From Stentor coeruleus (Eukaryota > Ciliophora > Heterotrichea > Heterotrichida > Stentoridae): DNA of 64,000 bases. Below are positions 18,211 through 27,254 of the stretch, in pieces. The DNA is taken from assembly GCA_001970955.1 (NCBI GenBank), contig MPUH01000080.1:51499-115498 (forward strand), written 5' to 3'. Position numbers and translations under genes: made by a program. Below the pieces are notes generated by a model. The model saw only the letters and a program-made list of their open reading frames with translations. It had not been told where the DNA came from and searched no databases. How positions within the stretch are numbered: position 1 is the first letter of the stretch; the number at the start of each line of letters is the position of its first letter.

Positions 18211-18930
18211 ATGATTCACTTGACTTCGAAAAAAAAGAAACCTGTGAGTCTAGAAAAACCTTCAACTTTAGAAGAACTTTATAATGTGGCATGCCAAGCT
18301 TTTAAGACTGATTTAGAACATATGTTATTAGTACTTGTAGAAGAGAATCTGGATAAAATATTTTTGGAAAGGGATGTTGAATATGAATCTGCATGCCAAA
18401 AAACTACTGATCTTAATGTTGTAGCTTATATAAAGCCTCGACAGTACTCAACATTCAAAAAGCGCCTTATCGCAGCATCGAGCATTTTGGCCTATTTGCT
18501 TGTGTCTGTTGTCCTTGGCCTTCCATATGGTATTTTCAATATTTTCTATGTTATTTTTGCATTATTTTATGAGATCTTTGATATGGTGATTTTTTTTATC
18601 AGTAACTTTGGCATGTTTCTTTATTGGGCACCTTATGTACTACCTTTAGTTTATATGATATATGTTAGTTACTTCTGGGTGACTAGATCATTAGAGGAAA
18701 ACAACTTCTCAAAAAGAAAAATTGGGTATTGGATTTTCTTCACAAGTAACTTGATTCCTAATGCAATAGGATTTTTAAGTACAATGATTGGGATTTTATG
18801 GCTAGCTATAGCATTATCTAAAGTGTTCTTCCATAAACCTAGGCCACTTAATGAAAAAGACTCAAACTTTATTATTGTCTTATGCGTATACTTGGCAACT
18901 TCAGTAGTAAGAATCATATACTTTTACTAA
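18211..18930 (+). CDS. multi-pass membrane protein with a PB1-like N-terminal domain
   Basis: 239 aa. Residues 1-75 look like a PB1/ubiquitin-like fold: MIHLTSKKKKPVSLEKPSTL, EELYNVACQAFKTD, ERDVEYESACQKT and VVAYIKP, i.e. a basic first strand and an acidic second half, as in PB1 dimerisation domains. From about residue 85 there are five or so hydrophobic segments (SSILAYLLVSVVLGLPYGIF, FLYWAPYVLPLVYMIYVSYF, GYWIFFTSNLIPNAIGFLST, TMIGILWLAIALSKVFF and the C-terminal IIVLCVYLATSVVRIIYFY). I do not recognise the membrane part. Its start codon follows the duplicated sequence by only 13 bp. Confidence 0.7.
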   Translation: MIHLTSKKKKPVSLEKPSTLEELYNVACQAFKTDLEHMLLVLVEENLDKIFLERDVEYESACQKTTDLNVVAYIKPRQYSTFKKRLIAASSILAYLLVSVVLGLPYGIFNIFYVIFALFYEIFDMVIFFISNFGMFLYWAPYVLPLVYMIYVSYFWVTRSLEENNFSKRKIGYWIFFTSNLIPNAIGFLSTMIGILWLAIALSKVFFHKPRPLNEKDSNFIIVLCVYLATSVVRIIYFY

Positions 18931-19096
18931 TAATAGTTTAGCATTTAGCATATCAGATTCTTTAATATAATAGCTTATTCTAGTTCTCTTATATTCACAA
19001 AATATAATAAAATCACATATAATCTTATAAATCTCCACATCTTCTTTGTTTATCGAAAATGTTTACTTAATTATATTAGAATGTATAAAATAAAAT

Positions 19097-19627
19097 ATGT
19101 TATTATGCTTACCAACGGACATCTCAGATACTGCGAATTGCCAAATGGTTAAACTCCTCCGTATATTGAAAGGCTTATGCGCAGTTCAAGTATGCCTAGG
19201 CATTTTCATTATGTTTATTGATATTTGGTCTGGAATTATGCTTTTATTAGCAGCTCTTATTTTTGTCCTAGTCATTTGGACTAAAAGTTGGTGTATGTGT
19301 GTGATGTACATTTTACTATGCATGATGGACTTAATGACTTCAATAATGCTTGTGGGTAACTATTTTTCAGACAACAATCCAACTGAAGATGATTTTGCTA
19401 TCTTAGTTTTGTTATACATGGTTAAGTTCCCATTTTATCTTGTTGCTATTTATTATGTGTTTTTGGCTTATAGAGAGTTTAAAGGACTGTTTATTGAGTC
19501 AATGAGCAATGTAGGATATGAAGGTTACGGTGTAATGCAGAACTGGTATGATCGACGACAGCCTTCATCGCAACCTCCTCCACCCCAGCCACAACCATTC
19601 ACAGGCACAGGGTATCGTTTAGGTTAA
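19097..19627 (+). CDS. four-TM membrane protein with a C-terminal p97/Cdc48-binding SHP box
   Basis: 176 aa. Four hydrophobic segments lie in residues about 22-130 (VCLGIFIMFIDIWSGIMLLL, LIFVLVIWTKSWC, MCVMYILLCMMDLMTSIMLV, FAILVLLYMVKFPFYLVAIY). A cytosolic Pro/Gln-rich tail ends exactly in PFTGTGYRLG. That matches the SHP (BS1) consensus FxGxGxxLG used by p47, UFD1 and Derlins to bind the N-domain of the p97/Cdc48 ATPase. The protein may therefore recruit p97 to a membrane, perhaps for ER quality control; that role is inferred. It is too short for a Derlin and lacks Derlin hallmarks. The family of the membrane part is unknown. Confidence 0.72.
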   Translation: MLLCLPTDISDTANCQMVKLLRILKGLCAVQVCLGIFIMFIDIWSGIMLLLAALIFVLVIWTKSWCMCVMYILLCMMDLMTSIMLVGNYFSDNNPTEDDFAILVLLYMVKFPFYLVAIYYVFLAYREFKGLFIESMSNVGYEGYGVMQNWYDRRQPSSQPPPPQPQPFTGTGYRLG

Positions 19628-19851
19628 ATACAATAATTTCTTAGTCAATATTATAATAGACAACAATACATATTTCTCAAACACGATAATTTTAATATAA
19701 ATAATACATAGTAAAATTACATAAAAAAACTCTTAATCCTCAAGCATTTCCATTTATTCCATATTCCACAACCCAGCCAGACATACAAAAAAATATAAAA
19801 ATTCATTTTAACCTTTCAATTATATCTAAAACATTATTATATATAGAAAAA

Positions 19852-20556
19852 TCAATTAGTTAATATCTCAATTTCCCGTGGGAGTTTTTTAATCACATTC
19901 ATACTTGCCAATTTCTTAAATTCCCTAGGCATAGTCACATTGCTTTTAGAATACATTTCCTTCATATCCTCCAAAGTATAAACCATAACTTTTTTCACGC
20001 TTTTAAAAAAAAGACTGTTAATAACATAAAACGAATTCTCCTTCATATAATTATTAACACTTGTAAGCAAGTAAACATAAGGATTTGCATAGTCAAGGCC
20101 ACAATCATAGTCTAAAACTTTCAAATTATCTAAAGCATTCAATGCTTCTGATTCACTTGAAAAGTGCAAAACCCAGTTTTTACCTTCTTTTGTAGCTTTT
20201 TTACATTTAATGCTCTGAAGTTTTTCTTGAAAAGCTTCACAATCATTAATATAAACTGATTTTCTTGGAATTTCGACTTTATTCCGAACAAAACCATTGC
20301 TTAATTCAAGACCAGCTTGGTAACAGGCACACAAAAGGTTGAGATCGCTTTTACAGATAGTTTTTATAGACTCAAGATTTAGTAAAAAGTTAAGGGAAAC
20401 CCAAAGATCGTGATTCATACTCATGACCAGACAGTAATCTTTTTCTAGGTTTTCTAGACTGAAAAGTCTTTTAAGCTCATAGACAAGATCGGAGTCTAGA
20501 TAACTTGATGGAGATTTAAATGCGAATGATGTGTTACTAGCTTCTGGTTCAACCAT
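19852..20556 (-). CDS. La-related protein (La motif plus RRM-like domain)
   Basis: 234 aa. Residues about 20-95 form a La motif: LVYELKRLFSLENLEKDYCL, VMSMNHDLWVSLNFLLNL and IKTICKSDLNLLCACYQ match the LARP pattern (FSxENLxKDxYLxxxM, then a winged helix). Residues about 105-160 resemble an RRM: KSVYINDCEAFQEKLQSI, WVLHFSSESEALNALDNL. La-related proteins bind RNA 3' ends or mRNA. The short length and the lack of LARP1 or LARP7 extras suggest a LARP6-like or ciliate-specific member. The C-terminal 70 residues are unclassified. Ends in TAA. Confidence 0.75.
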   Translation of the reverse strand: MVEPEASNTSFAFKSPSSYLDSDLVYELKRLFSLENLEKDYCLVMSMNHDLWVSLNFLLNLESIKTICKSDLNLLCACYQAGLELSNGFVRNKVEIPRKSVYINDCEAFQEKLQSIKCKKATKEGKNWVLHFSSESEALNALDNLKVLDYDCGLDYANPYVYLLTSVNNYMKENSFYVINSLFFKSVKKVMVYTLEDMKEMYSKSNVTMPREFKKLASMNVIKKLPREIEILTN

Positions 20557-21494
20557 TTATATGTAGATAATCCCCCTTTTTTATATAATTTTTATTTATG
20601 TGGATAATTTAAAGATAGTGTTTGGTAATGGGATTTTGATTTTAGGGTTATTATGGATGAGTATGGGAATTTGATGTTTGGAATGGATGATCAGAGGATT
20701 TTTATAAAAAAAAAATTGAAGGAATTTGTGAAGGGTTTATGATGCATTTGGGGCTTTTTGATATAAATTTTTATTAGGATAGGAAAAATATAGATAAAAC
20801 TTGGATGATATGATTTTATATGTAGTAAAACATAGAATTTATGTAGTTTGTAAGTTGGTTTAAGATATTAAGGTTTTAATGATATGGTATAGTTTATATT
20901 ACTATGTTTATGGGTTTAATATATAAAATGATTTATGATTTGTCTTTTTAGTATTTTTTTTTTTGAAAAAAAGATAACTGGAATACTCAACAAGACATTT
21001 ATGTAATAATTAATCTTCATATTCTATTTCCATTTTTTCCAATATATTTTTAAGTAAAGCCAATTAAACAATACACAAACTTTTATATTAAAATATTCTT
21101 TTTCTAATCAAAATTGTTACTCCATAATAATTCAACCAACACCTAGTCATCATCCTATTACAAATAATCCCTAATTATCCTATTATAAAAACACAATAAT
21201 CATCTTATAACAAATATCACATTATATCTTTTCACGACCTCAATCAATCAGAAATCTTACTTTTTCATTCAACATTTTCATATAATGCTCAATTTTTTAT
21301 ATTTAATCCAACCCATCTTCTCTAAACCAAATCATTTCATATATTCTCCAACCTAATAATTTTATCATATACTTAAACAAACTAGTAAATCTTCAATAAA
21401 ACTTCTTCAAATAGATATTTTTTTTAATATACACAGTAACTTTAATAATTTCACTATTTGATACAAATTAAATACTTATAAAAAATATTTAACT
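20557..21494. promoter_or_regulatory. divergent intergenic region
   Basis: Between the starts of the La-related gene (minus) and the ubiquitin protease (plus). G-rich and C-poor to about 20980, then C-rich to the ATG. Oligo-T and oligo-A runs mark the switch. Presumably contains both promoters. No gene or repeat seen. Confidence 0.55.
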
Positions 21495-23015
21495 ATGCTA
21501 TCATACTATTTAGATAACCAAAAAAGTGTCACCGAAAAGATTTACCTCATAAAGAAACTCCCAGACTATCACCGAACAAGATGTATGATACCTATAATTG
21601 AAAACAAAGAAGGGTTTATAAAAAATCCTCTAAACCCAGATGAAACTAATTTTTCCCAACTTGAAACCCTGAGGAAGAAAGAATTTGCTATTTTTGAACA
21701 ATTAGGACAGAAAAGTTCACAAAAAAACCTTTGTATAGAAAAAATCTGGTATCTTATGTGGATAGCATACCTTAACTAATATATAAAACTTAAAAAAAAT
21801 CTTGTTAACGGAGGGAAATATCCAGGCATAATAAAAACATTACAACTAATTAACAAACAAGGGAAACTTAAAGAAAACTTACATGAAGATATAGATTTTA
21901 TCTTAATAAATCGAGAACAATACAAATACTTAAAAGAAATCTATTTATCAGAAGGTGAAATTGAACAGCAACAATCCTCTTTTCATCGAAGAGCCTGTTC
22001 ATCCAAAAACAATCATACAAAAAGCTATACAGTATATACAGATGATTCACATATAGACTCTAACCATCAAACTTATGGGTTTATAACATTAATGGATGAA
22101 AGCATTTGTCCAGCAACAAAAATCAAACTATCAGAAATAGAAAAAGAAACAATCCCAATTCAATCAAATATAATAATGAAAAAAAAATTCGGCTTAGAAA
22201 ACCCTGGTTTATATTGTTATCTTAATGCTGCCCTTCAATGCTTATTATCAATACAACCAATTGTTGATTATTTTTTGAATTTGCAATACAATTTAGATTC
22301 AAAAATTCATCCATATACATTTCATATAAAATCTCTTATATGTGAGATTTCAGAAAATGATAATAAAATTTTTAAGCCTGCTGAGCTTTGGAAGGAGGTG
22401 TCTAAAAGTTTTGTATCAACATCTCAACATGATTTTAATGAGTTTTTCAGATACCTTCTTAGTAAATTAGACTATGAATCACCTATAAAACCAAGTATAT
22501 ATGAAAATCTATTCAAAGGGTCTATTAAAAGTACAATAAATTGTGTAGTTTGTGACTATAAAAGCATTAAAACTGAAGAGATTTGGGATGTTTCTGTTGA
22601 GTTTTCCTGTTCACTGAAATCTAGTCTTAAAAATTTTACCAAAAATGAAGAAATAGAGTTTTACTGTGATACATGTAAGAAAACCCGACGTGCTTTAAAG
22701 AAACTGCAGTTTATTAGCACCCCTGAAATTCTTGTGCTACAATTAAAAAGGTTTAAATCAAAACCTAGAGCATATAAAATAAATGATTATTGCAAATTTC
22801 ATAAATATCTAAGTTTGCATAATGATAAAGGAAAAGATAAGTATCAGTTAATTTGTGTTGCTGAACATAAAGGATCTTTGAATTATGGACATTATAATGC
22901 TTATTGCAAAAGATGGAATAAATGGTATAAATTTAATGATGCAAAGTTTGATAAAATTGCCCTAGCTAATATATTGAATAAGAAGATTTATTGTGCGATG
23001 TTTACAAAAGATTAG
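21495..23015 (+). CDS. ubiquitin-specific protease with DUSP domain, interrupted by an in-frame UAA
   Basis: A deubiquitinase that cleaves ubiquitin from proteins. One continuous frame runs 21495-23015 (506 codons) with a single TAA at 21777-21779. Homology crosses it: KIWYLMWIAYLN before and NGGKYPGIIKTLQLI, EDIDFILINREQYKYL after together make a DUSP domain. The catalytic domain has the Cys box GLENPGLYCYLNAALQCLL (usual GLxNLGNTCYxN), zinc-binding pairs CVVC and CDTC, EILVLQLKRF, and the His box YGHYNAYCKRW with WYKFND. If UAA stops translation, an internal start at 22092 (307 aa) would still give a complete protease. No GT...AG micro-intron removes the stop. A mutation, sequence error or readthrough remain possible. 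Confidence 0.85.
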
Positions 23016-23772
23016 AGATAGGTTGATTTAATGATAATATGCTCTTATAGCAGATTAGGTTTGAGTAATTTAGAGTTAGTTTTTTTTAGAGGTATGGAAA
23101 AGTGTATTATAGGAGAAAACTTTTTTTTGTTTGATAAGGGATTAGGAGATTATTTATTACAAGATGATAGAAGAGTTGTTGTTTTTAGAGGAAATTTGAT
23201 TTGGATTTTTTTGGATGTGCTGGGAGATTTTAAAGATAAAGTTTAAGATTGATGATTTTTTGAAGTATTAGTTATTATGGATTTTATGTTCAATGCTGAA
23301 TTTTGAAAAAAATTTGATTATAAGATATGATGATTTATATAATCTAAAGTATTAAGTAATGCTTTATATAAATTTAGTTTGGAATATCATATTTAGAACT
23401 CTTTAATCAAAAATAATAACAGCTTAAATTATCCTATAAATCTTATTATCTACCCACAATCAAAATTATCTTATACTCAACCTCACCTTTAATTTCATTC
23501 ATTAATTTTCCCTTCATCATTAAATCAATATTTTCACCCTCCTCCCAAAATAAATCATATAAAACAATCTTTTAAACCTATTATCAAAGTCCATCATCCA
23601 AACATATAATTCCTCAAACCCATAATTCAGTTTTTTAAACAATCATCAAAATATCCAAAAATTAACACCAATCAAAACCCTCTTCATACTCCAAAATATA
23701 ATTTTCGAAATCCATTTTCAAAGCTTTAGTTTATTCATAATCTTTCAAATCTTCTATTATCTAACGTAATAA
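23016..23772. other. intergenic
   Basis: G-rich to about 23400 and C-rich from there to the next ATG. A 71-codon open frame at 23031 is low-complexity and has no protein-like features. Nothing else seen. Confidence 0.6.
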
Positions 23773-24924
23773 ATGGATTTAAAATTTACCTCCTCTAGTG
23801 AAACTGGATCTTTCAAAGCTAGACTAAGCCGAAGTACTGTTTTTGATGCAACTATTGAACAAGCTGAAATCGCTATGCACAAGTCACGACCAAATAGAGA
23901 AGTTTTGAATTTGCAAAGAGAATCAGGGTCTTTGAGATCTTCATATACATATTCATCAACATTGTTTTTACCTCCTGAAGATCCTAAGCATAAGGATAAC
24001 ATTTATAAGCCAAAAGATAATATAACATTGAGGTATTTTGGGAATGATGATGATAGTTTCTATAGAAAATCAATAACAAGCGATTTCTCACCTAATTTTC
24101 AGCCAAAGTTCGCATATGGAGCAGCGTGGGCGGTAGATAAAGAAACATTTTTAAAAGCCCAACCTGAAAAAACAAAACTTCAAGAAAACTCTTGGATCAA
24201 ACCTATATCTAAAGATCAAAAAATACCTGCTGGCATGTCTTCGTATAGAGCTCATGCCACACCCAAGCCTAGGGCATCGAAAAACTTACAATGCTCAGAG
24301 TCTATTGAAGATCTTAAGATTGTCCCATGCTTATCGAGGTCAACAAGGAATTGCCATACAAGCTCAAGAAGTGTATCAGGAGATAAGTTGATGCCTATAT
24401 CAATACAAAATCTCAGTTATAAAAGACATAAGTTTTTGCAGCTGAAAAGCGTTAGAGACAATTCTAAGGTACCCTTCAAGCTTGTATCTCGAAGTGCTAC
24501 CCCTCAGGTGTATAAGGATAAGAATACGTTACATCCAGACACAACTTTTGAATTCCTTAAAATGAATTTGGAAGAAAACCCTACAAATCAGATCGTAAAT
24601 AACGAGCTTATTGAGAACACAAAGCCAATAAATTCTTCACATGGAAAAAACAAAAGCATTGTTACAATTGAAACCCAAGAATCAGACTCATCAGCTTTCC
24701 AGCATATTGATTCAAATACATACCGTGAGTCTCGACAAGATAAGCGTCAAAAAACTCCAAACAAAAAACAAGCTGCAGAATATAATAATTACGCTCTTAT
24801 AATAGACGCATGGAAAGAAAACAAAATCGGATTAGCCGACGGATTCTATACAGAAAGGAGAAGCCAGCCAAGTTATATGAAAAAAACAATAAGCTCTATA
24901 AGCAAATCTAGAAAAATTATATAA
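23773..24924 (+). CDS. Ser/Lys-rich protein of unknown function
   Basis: 383 aa, hydrophilic, no signal peptide or membrane segment. The N-terminal 130 residues look folded or motif-rich (GSFKARLSRSTVFDATIEQA, SSTLFLPPEDPKHKDNIYKP, FQPKFAYGAAWAVDKETF); the rest is Ser/Thr/Lys-rich and probably disordered. The alternating Tyr/Phe-Pro-Lys-Asp style recalls structural proteins of axonemes or cortex, but I cannot name a family. It converges on the CLEC16A gene with 114 bp between stops. Confidence 0.7.
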   Translation: MDLKFTSSSETGSFKARLSRSTVFDATIEQAEIAMHKSRPNREVLNLQRESGSLRSSYTYSSTLFLPPEDPKHKDNIYKPKDNITLRYFGNDDDSFYRKSITSDFSPNFQPKFAYGAAWAVDKETFLKAQPEKTKLQENSWIKPISKDQKIPAGMSSYRAHATPKPRASKNLQCSESIEDLKIVPCLSRSTRNCHTSSRSVSGDKLMPISIQNLSYKRHKFLQLKSVRDNSKVPFKLVSRSATPQVYKDKNTLHPDTTFEFLKMNLEENPTNQIVNNELIENTKPINSSHGKNKSIVTIETQESDSSAFQHIDSNTYRESRQDKRQKTPNKKQAAEYNNYALIIDAWKENKIGLADGFYTERRSQPSYMKKTISSISKSRKII

Positions 24925-25038
24925 GCCATTGTATATTTATTATACTCCTTTTCTTTCAATACATACTTTTATTATATTTTTCCTTTTTATAAATACTTTT
25001 TTTTATATCTAAACTTTACTTCTATAATAATTATTATA

Positions 25039-27147
25039 TTATCCAACTTTATTCACCATATGCTTATTTTCATTTATAAAACTCTGTATTTTCTTCAAAT
25101 CAACCATCGTAGAATTCCTCAACATTTTCTCATAAAAATTCTTCAAAGATAGCCACTCCATTGTTTCATCAAAAACCAATTCAATTTTTGTTGTCCCATA
25201 TAAATTCAATATCAATATTTTAGGATCAGAATTTTCTGTCATTTGTATTCTGTTCATCCCAACACAGTATTCAATTCTATAGAAATCTGCATTTCTTTCA
25301 TCTAAAGATAAAAGTATGAAAAAATGTTCGTCTTTTATTAAGAGTTTTGATGACATGCCGCGTTTTTCTTTGCATCGTACACGGATTTTAGCTTTCTGGG
25401 CAAAGTTTTTGTCGTCAAGTTTGTAAAGTTTGGATATGTCAAGAGAGTTTTCATAGTTTTTTAGAGGATTTTCGTTGATTTCATGAATTCGAGACTTGTA
25501 AAGATGTAGGAAAAGTTCGCGGTATAGGAAAAAAAGCCTGATTTCTGTTATGACACATTCAGAATCTGAGAAACAGTTACGATTTTCTAATGGGATGTTG
25601 AGACTAGATTCATCTAAAGATGGGCTTATGAAGTGAATTGGTAGATTTGCTTGTTCGGACCAGTTTAGGTTTTTTATGAAGCGCCATTCATTTTCGAAAT
25701 AAGATCCAAATGAAGACCGATTTTCTTGGCGATTCGATGTTTGGAGAAGGCAGTCTATACGTTTTGATAGGACATTTTTCATTATTTGTAGGGTTAGTTG
25801 GCTGCTTAGAAGGATTGACTCGGTGTAAAGGAGTTTAAGTAATTTACAAGCAAGATAGCAAGTTAGGAATCGGAATTGGTAATCGGCTCCAATAATTTCT
25901 CCTAAAAGACTAACCCACTTTAAATAAACTTCATCTTTCACCCCAGGTAGAATCCCAAGCCTTATCAACTCTTCCTTTTCCTCACATCTAACAATTGACG
26001 TCATAAGCAAATTAAGTGATAATGCAATCAAATTATCATCCCTACACCTTAAAAACTGAAAAATATTATCATAAATCATATTTGGTTTCATTTCATCCAC
26101 ATCTTCCACATAAGATTTCTCGCTACACCCATTTTCCTGCATTTTCACTTCATAATTACTTGGAACTTCAACAGCAAAAAGCACTTCTCTTAAAAATCTA
26201 CAAAATTCATTGTGTTTTATAATATTCATTATCTGTGTTAATACATAAAGTGCTATTGGTATTGGAACATGCTGAGAGTTAGGTTTTATGGCAACTATAC
26301 TTCCAGCAAGTACTTGAAATATTACTAAAATTTTTAGCATATTTAAAGCTTTTTCATTAAAATCTTGGTTGTTTTGTGAAATAATATCGTTTATCAAGTA
26401 AATTGTATCTTGGACATCATAGGCTGACTCTTCAAGTTTTGATATAGATGGGTTTTTAAGCTTACCTAAAGTACATATGCTCTCACGGAGAGAATTGGCG
26501 AGATTGAAAAAAAAACCTGACTCTAAGATGAAGGAGTTAACTTCTTGATCATTTACTAAATAAAAATTACATTTGAGGATATTTAGCACAACAGCTCTTG
26601 AAGCGGTCTTGACAAGGTTTTCTGGGTAATTAAAAAACATCATAGCACCAGTGAACAGTGTATAATGTTTTGTTAATACACATTCAAGTAATTGATTTCT
26701 AGAAAGATTTACTGCAAGACCTTTAAGTAAAGATGAATAATTCTCTATGATTTCTTCATCAGTAAAATCAAAAGGCTGGGATATGAGTTCTGAATAAAAC
26801 TCGCTACGGATCAGAAAAGTTTTTGTTGATTCTTGAGTAAGATTATGTATTAGTAATGTTGCGGATTGAAGTAGTTGAAGAATCACTTCACGTTCTGGTT
26901 GTTGGCAAAGAATATGTGTTAAGAGACTTGGAAGGTTTGATGTGGAGAAGTATTCAAAGAGATTACTGCGATTTTGTTCACTCCAGATGAGAGCTTCAGA
27001 AAGAGAACATAAAATTTCTACTACACGTGCCTTATTCCTATGTGTTACTTCTTGTTCCTTTTCCAAATTTTTATGCAAGTTTCTGTTTATAAAATACTCA
27101 AAGCTTTCCAAGCTATATTTCGATGGAACATCTGAAATCTTAACCAT
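25039..27147 (-). CDS. CLEC16A homologue (Ema/Gop-1 family)
   Basis: 702 aa. CLEC16A-type proteins act on endosomes and lysosomes in membrane trafficking and, in animals, mitophagy. The N-terminal FPL domain is clear: LCSLSEALIWSEQNRSNLFE, LLQSATLLIHNLTQESTKTF, QPFDFTDEEIIENYSSLLKG, LFTGAMMFFNYPENLVKTAS and RAVVLNILKCN. The rest (residues about 240-690) is helical with a beta-rich end (KARIRVRCKEKRGMSSKLLI), also as in the family. No signal peptide or membrane segment. Its start is 107 bp from the divergent AGC kinase. Confidence 0.93.
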   Translation of the reverse strand: MVKISDVPSKYSLESFEYFINRNLHKNLEKEQEVTHRNKARVVEILCSLSEALIWSEQNRSNLFEYFSTSNLPSLLTHILCQQPEREVILQLLQSATLLIHNLTQESTKTFLIRSEFYSELISQPFDFTDEEIIENYSSLLKGLAVNLSRNQLLECVLTKHYTLFTGAMMFFNYPENLVKTASRAVVLNILKCNFYLVNDQEVNSFILESGFFFNLANSLRESICTLGKLKNPSISKLEESAYDVQDTIYLINDIISQNNQDFNEKALNMLKILVIFQVLAGSIVAIKPNSQHVPIPIALYVLTQIMNIIKHNEFCRFLREVLFAVEVPSNYEVKMQENGCSEKSYVEDVDEMKPNMIYDNIFQFLRCRDDNLIALSLNLLMTSIVRCEEKEELIRLGILPGVKDEVYLKWVSLLGEIIGADYQFRFLTCYLACKLLKLLYTESILLSSQLTLQIMKNVLSKRIDCLLQTSNRQENRSSFGSYFENEWRFIKNLNWSEQANLPIHFISPSLDESSLNIPLENRNCFSDSECVITEIRLFFLYRELFLHLYKSRIHEINENPLKNYENSLDISKLYKLDDKNFAQKAKIRVRCKEKRGMSSKLLIKDEHFFILLSLDERNADFYRIEYCVGMNRIQMTENSDPKILILNLYGTTKIELVFDETMEWLSLKNFYEKMLRNSTMVDLKKIQSFINENKHMVNKVG

Positions 27148-27254
27148 TATTACAATCTCTTAGTTTATATACTAAGAAAATTTGGAACATAGCTTATTTC
27201 ATGTGTTTAAATTTAATAAAGCTGTCAAAAGTATTATAAATAATCGCTATTAAA
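27148..27254. promoter_or_regulatory. 107-bp divergent promoter region
   Basis: All the DNA between the start codons of CLEC16A (minus) and the AGC kinase (plus). Both promoters and 5' UTRs must fit here or overlap, so 5' leaders are very short. Confidence 0.6.

Noticed and set aside
23031-23246. 71-codon plus-strand open frame after the ubiquitin protease
   Set aside because: Lies in a G/T-rich spacer half and has low-complexity composition without motifs.
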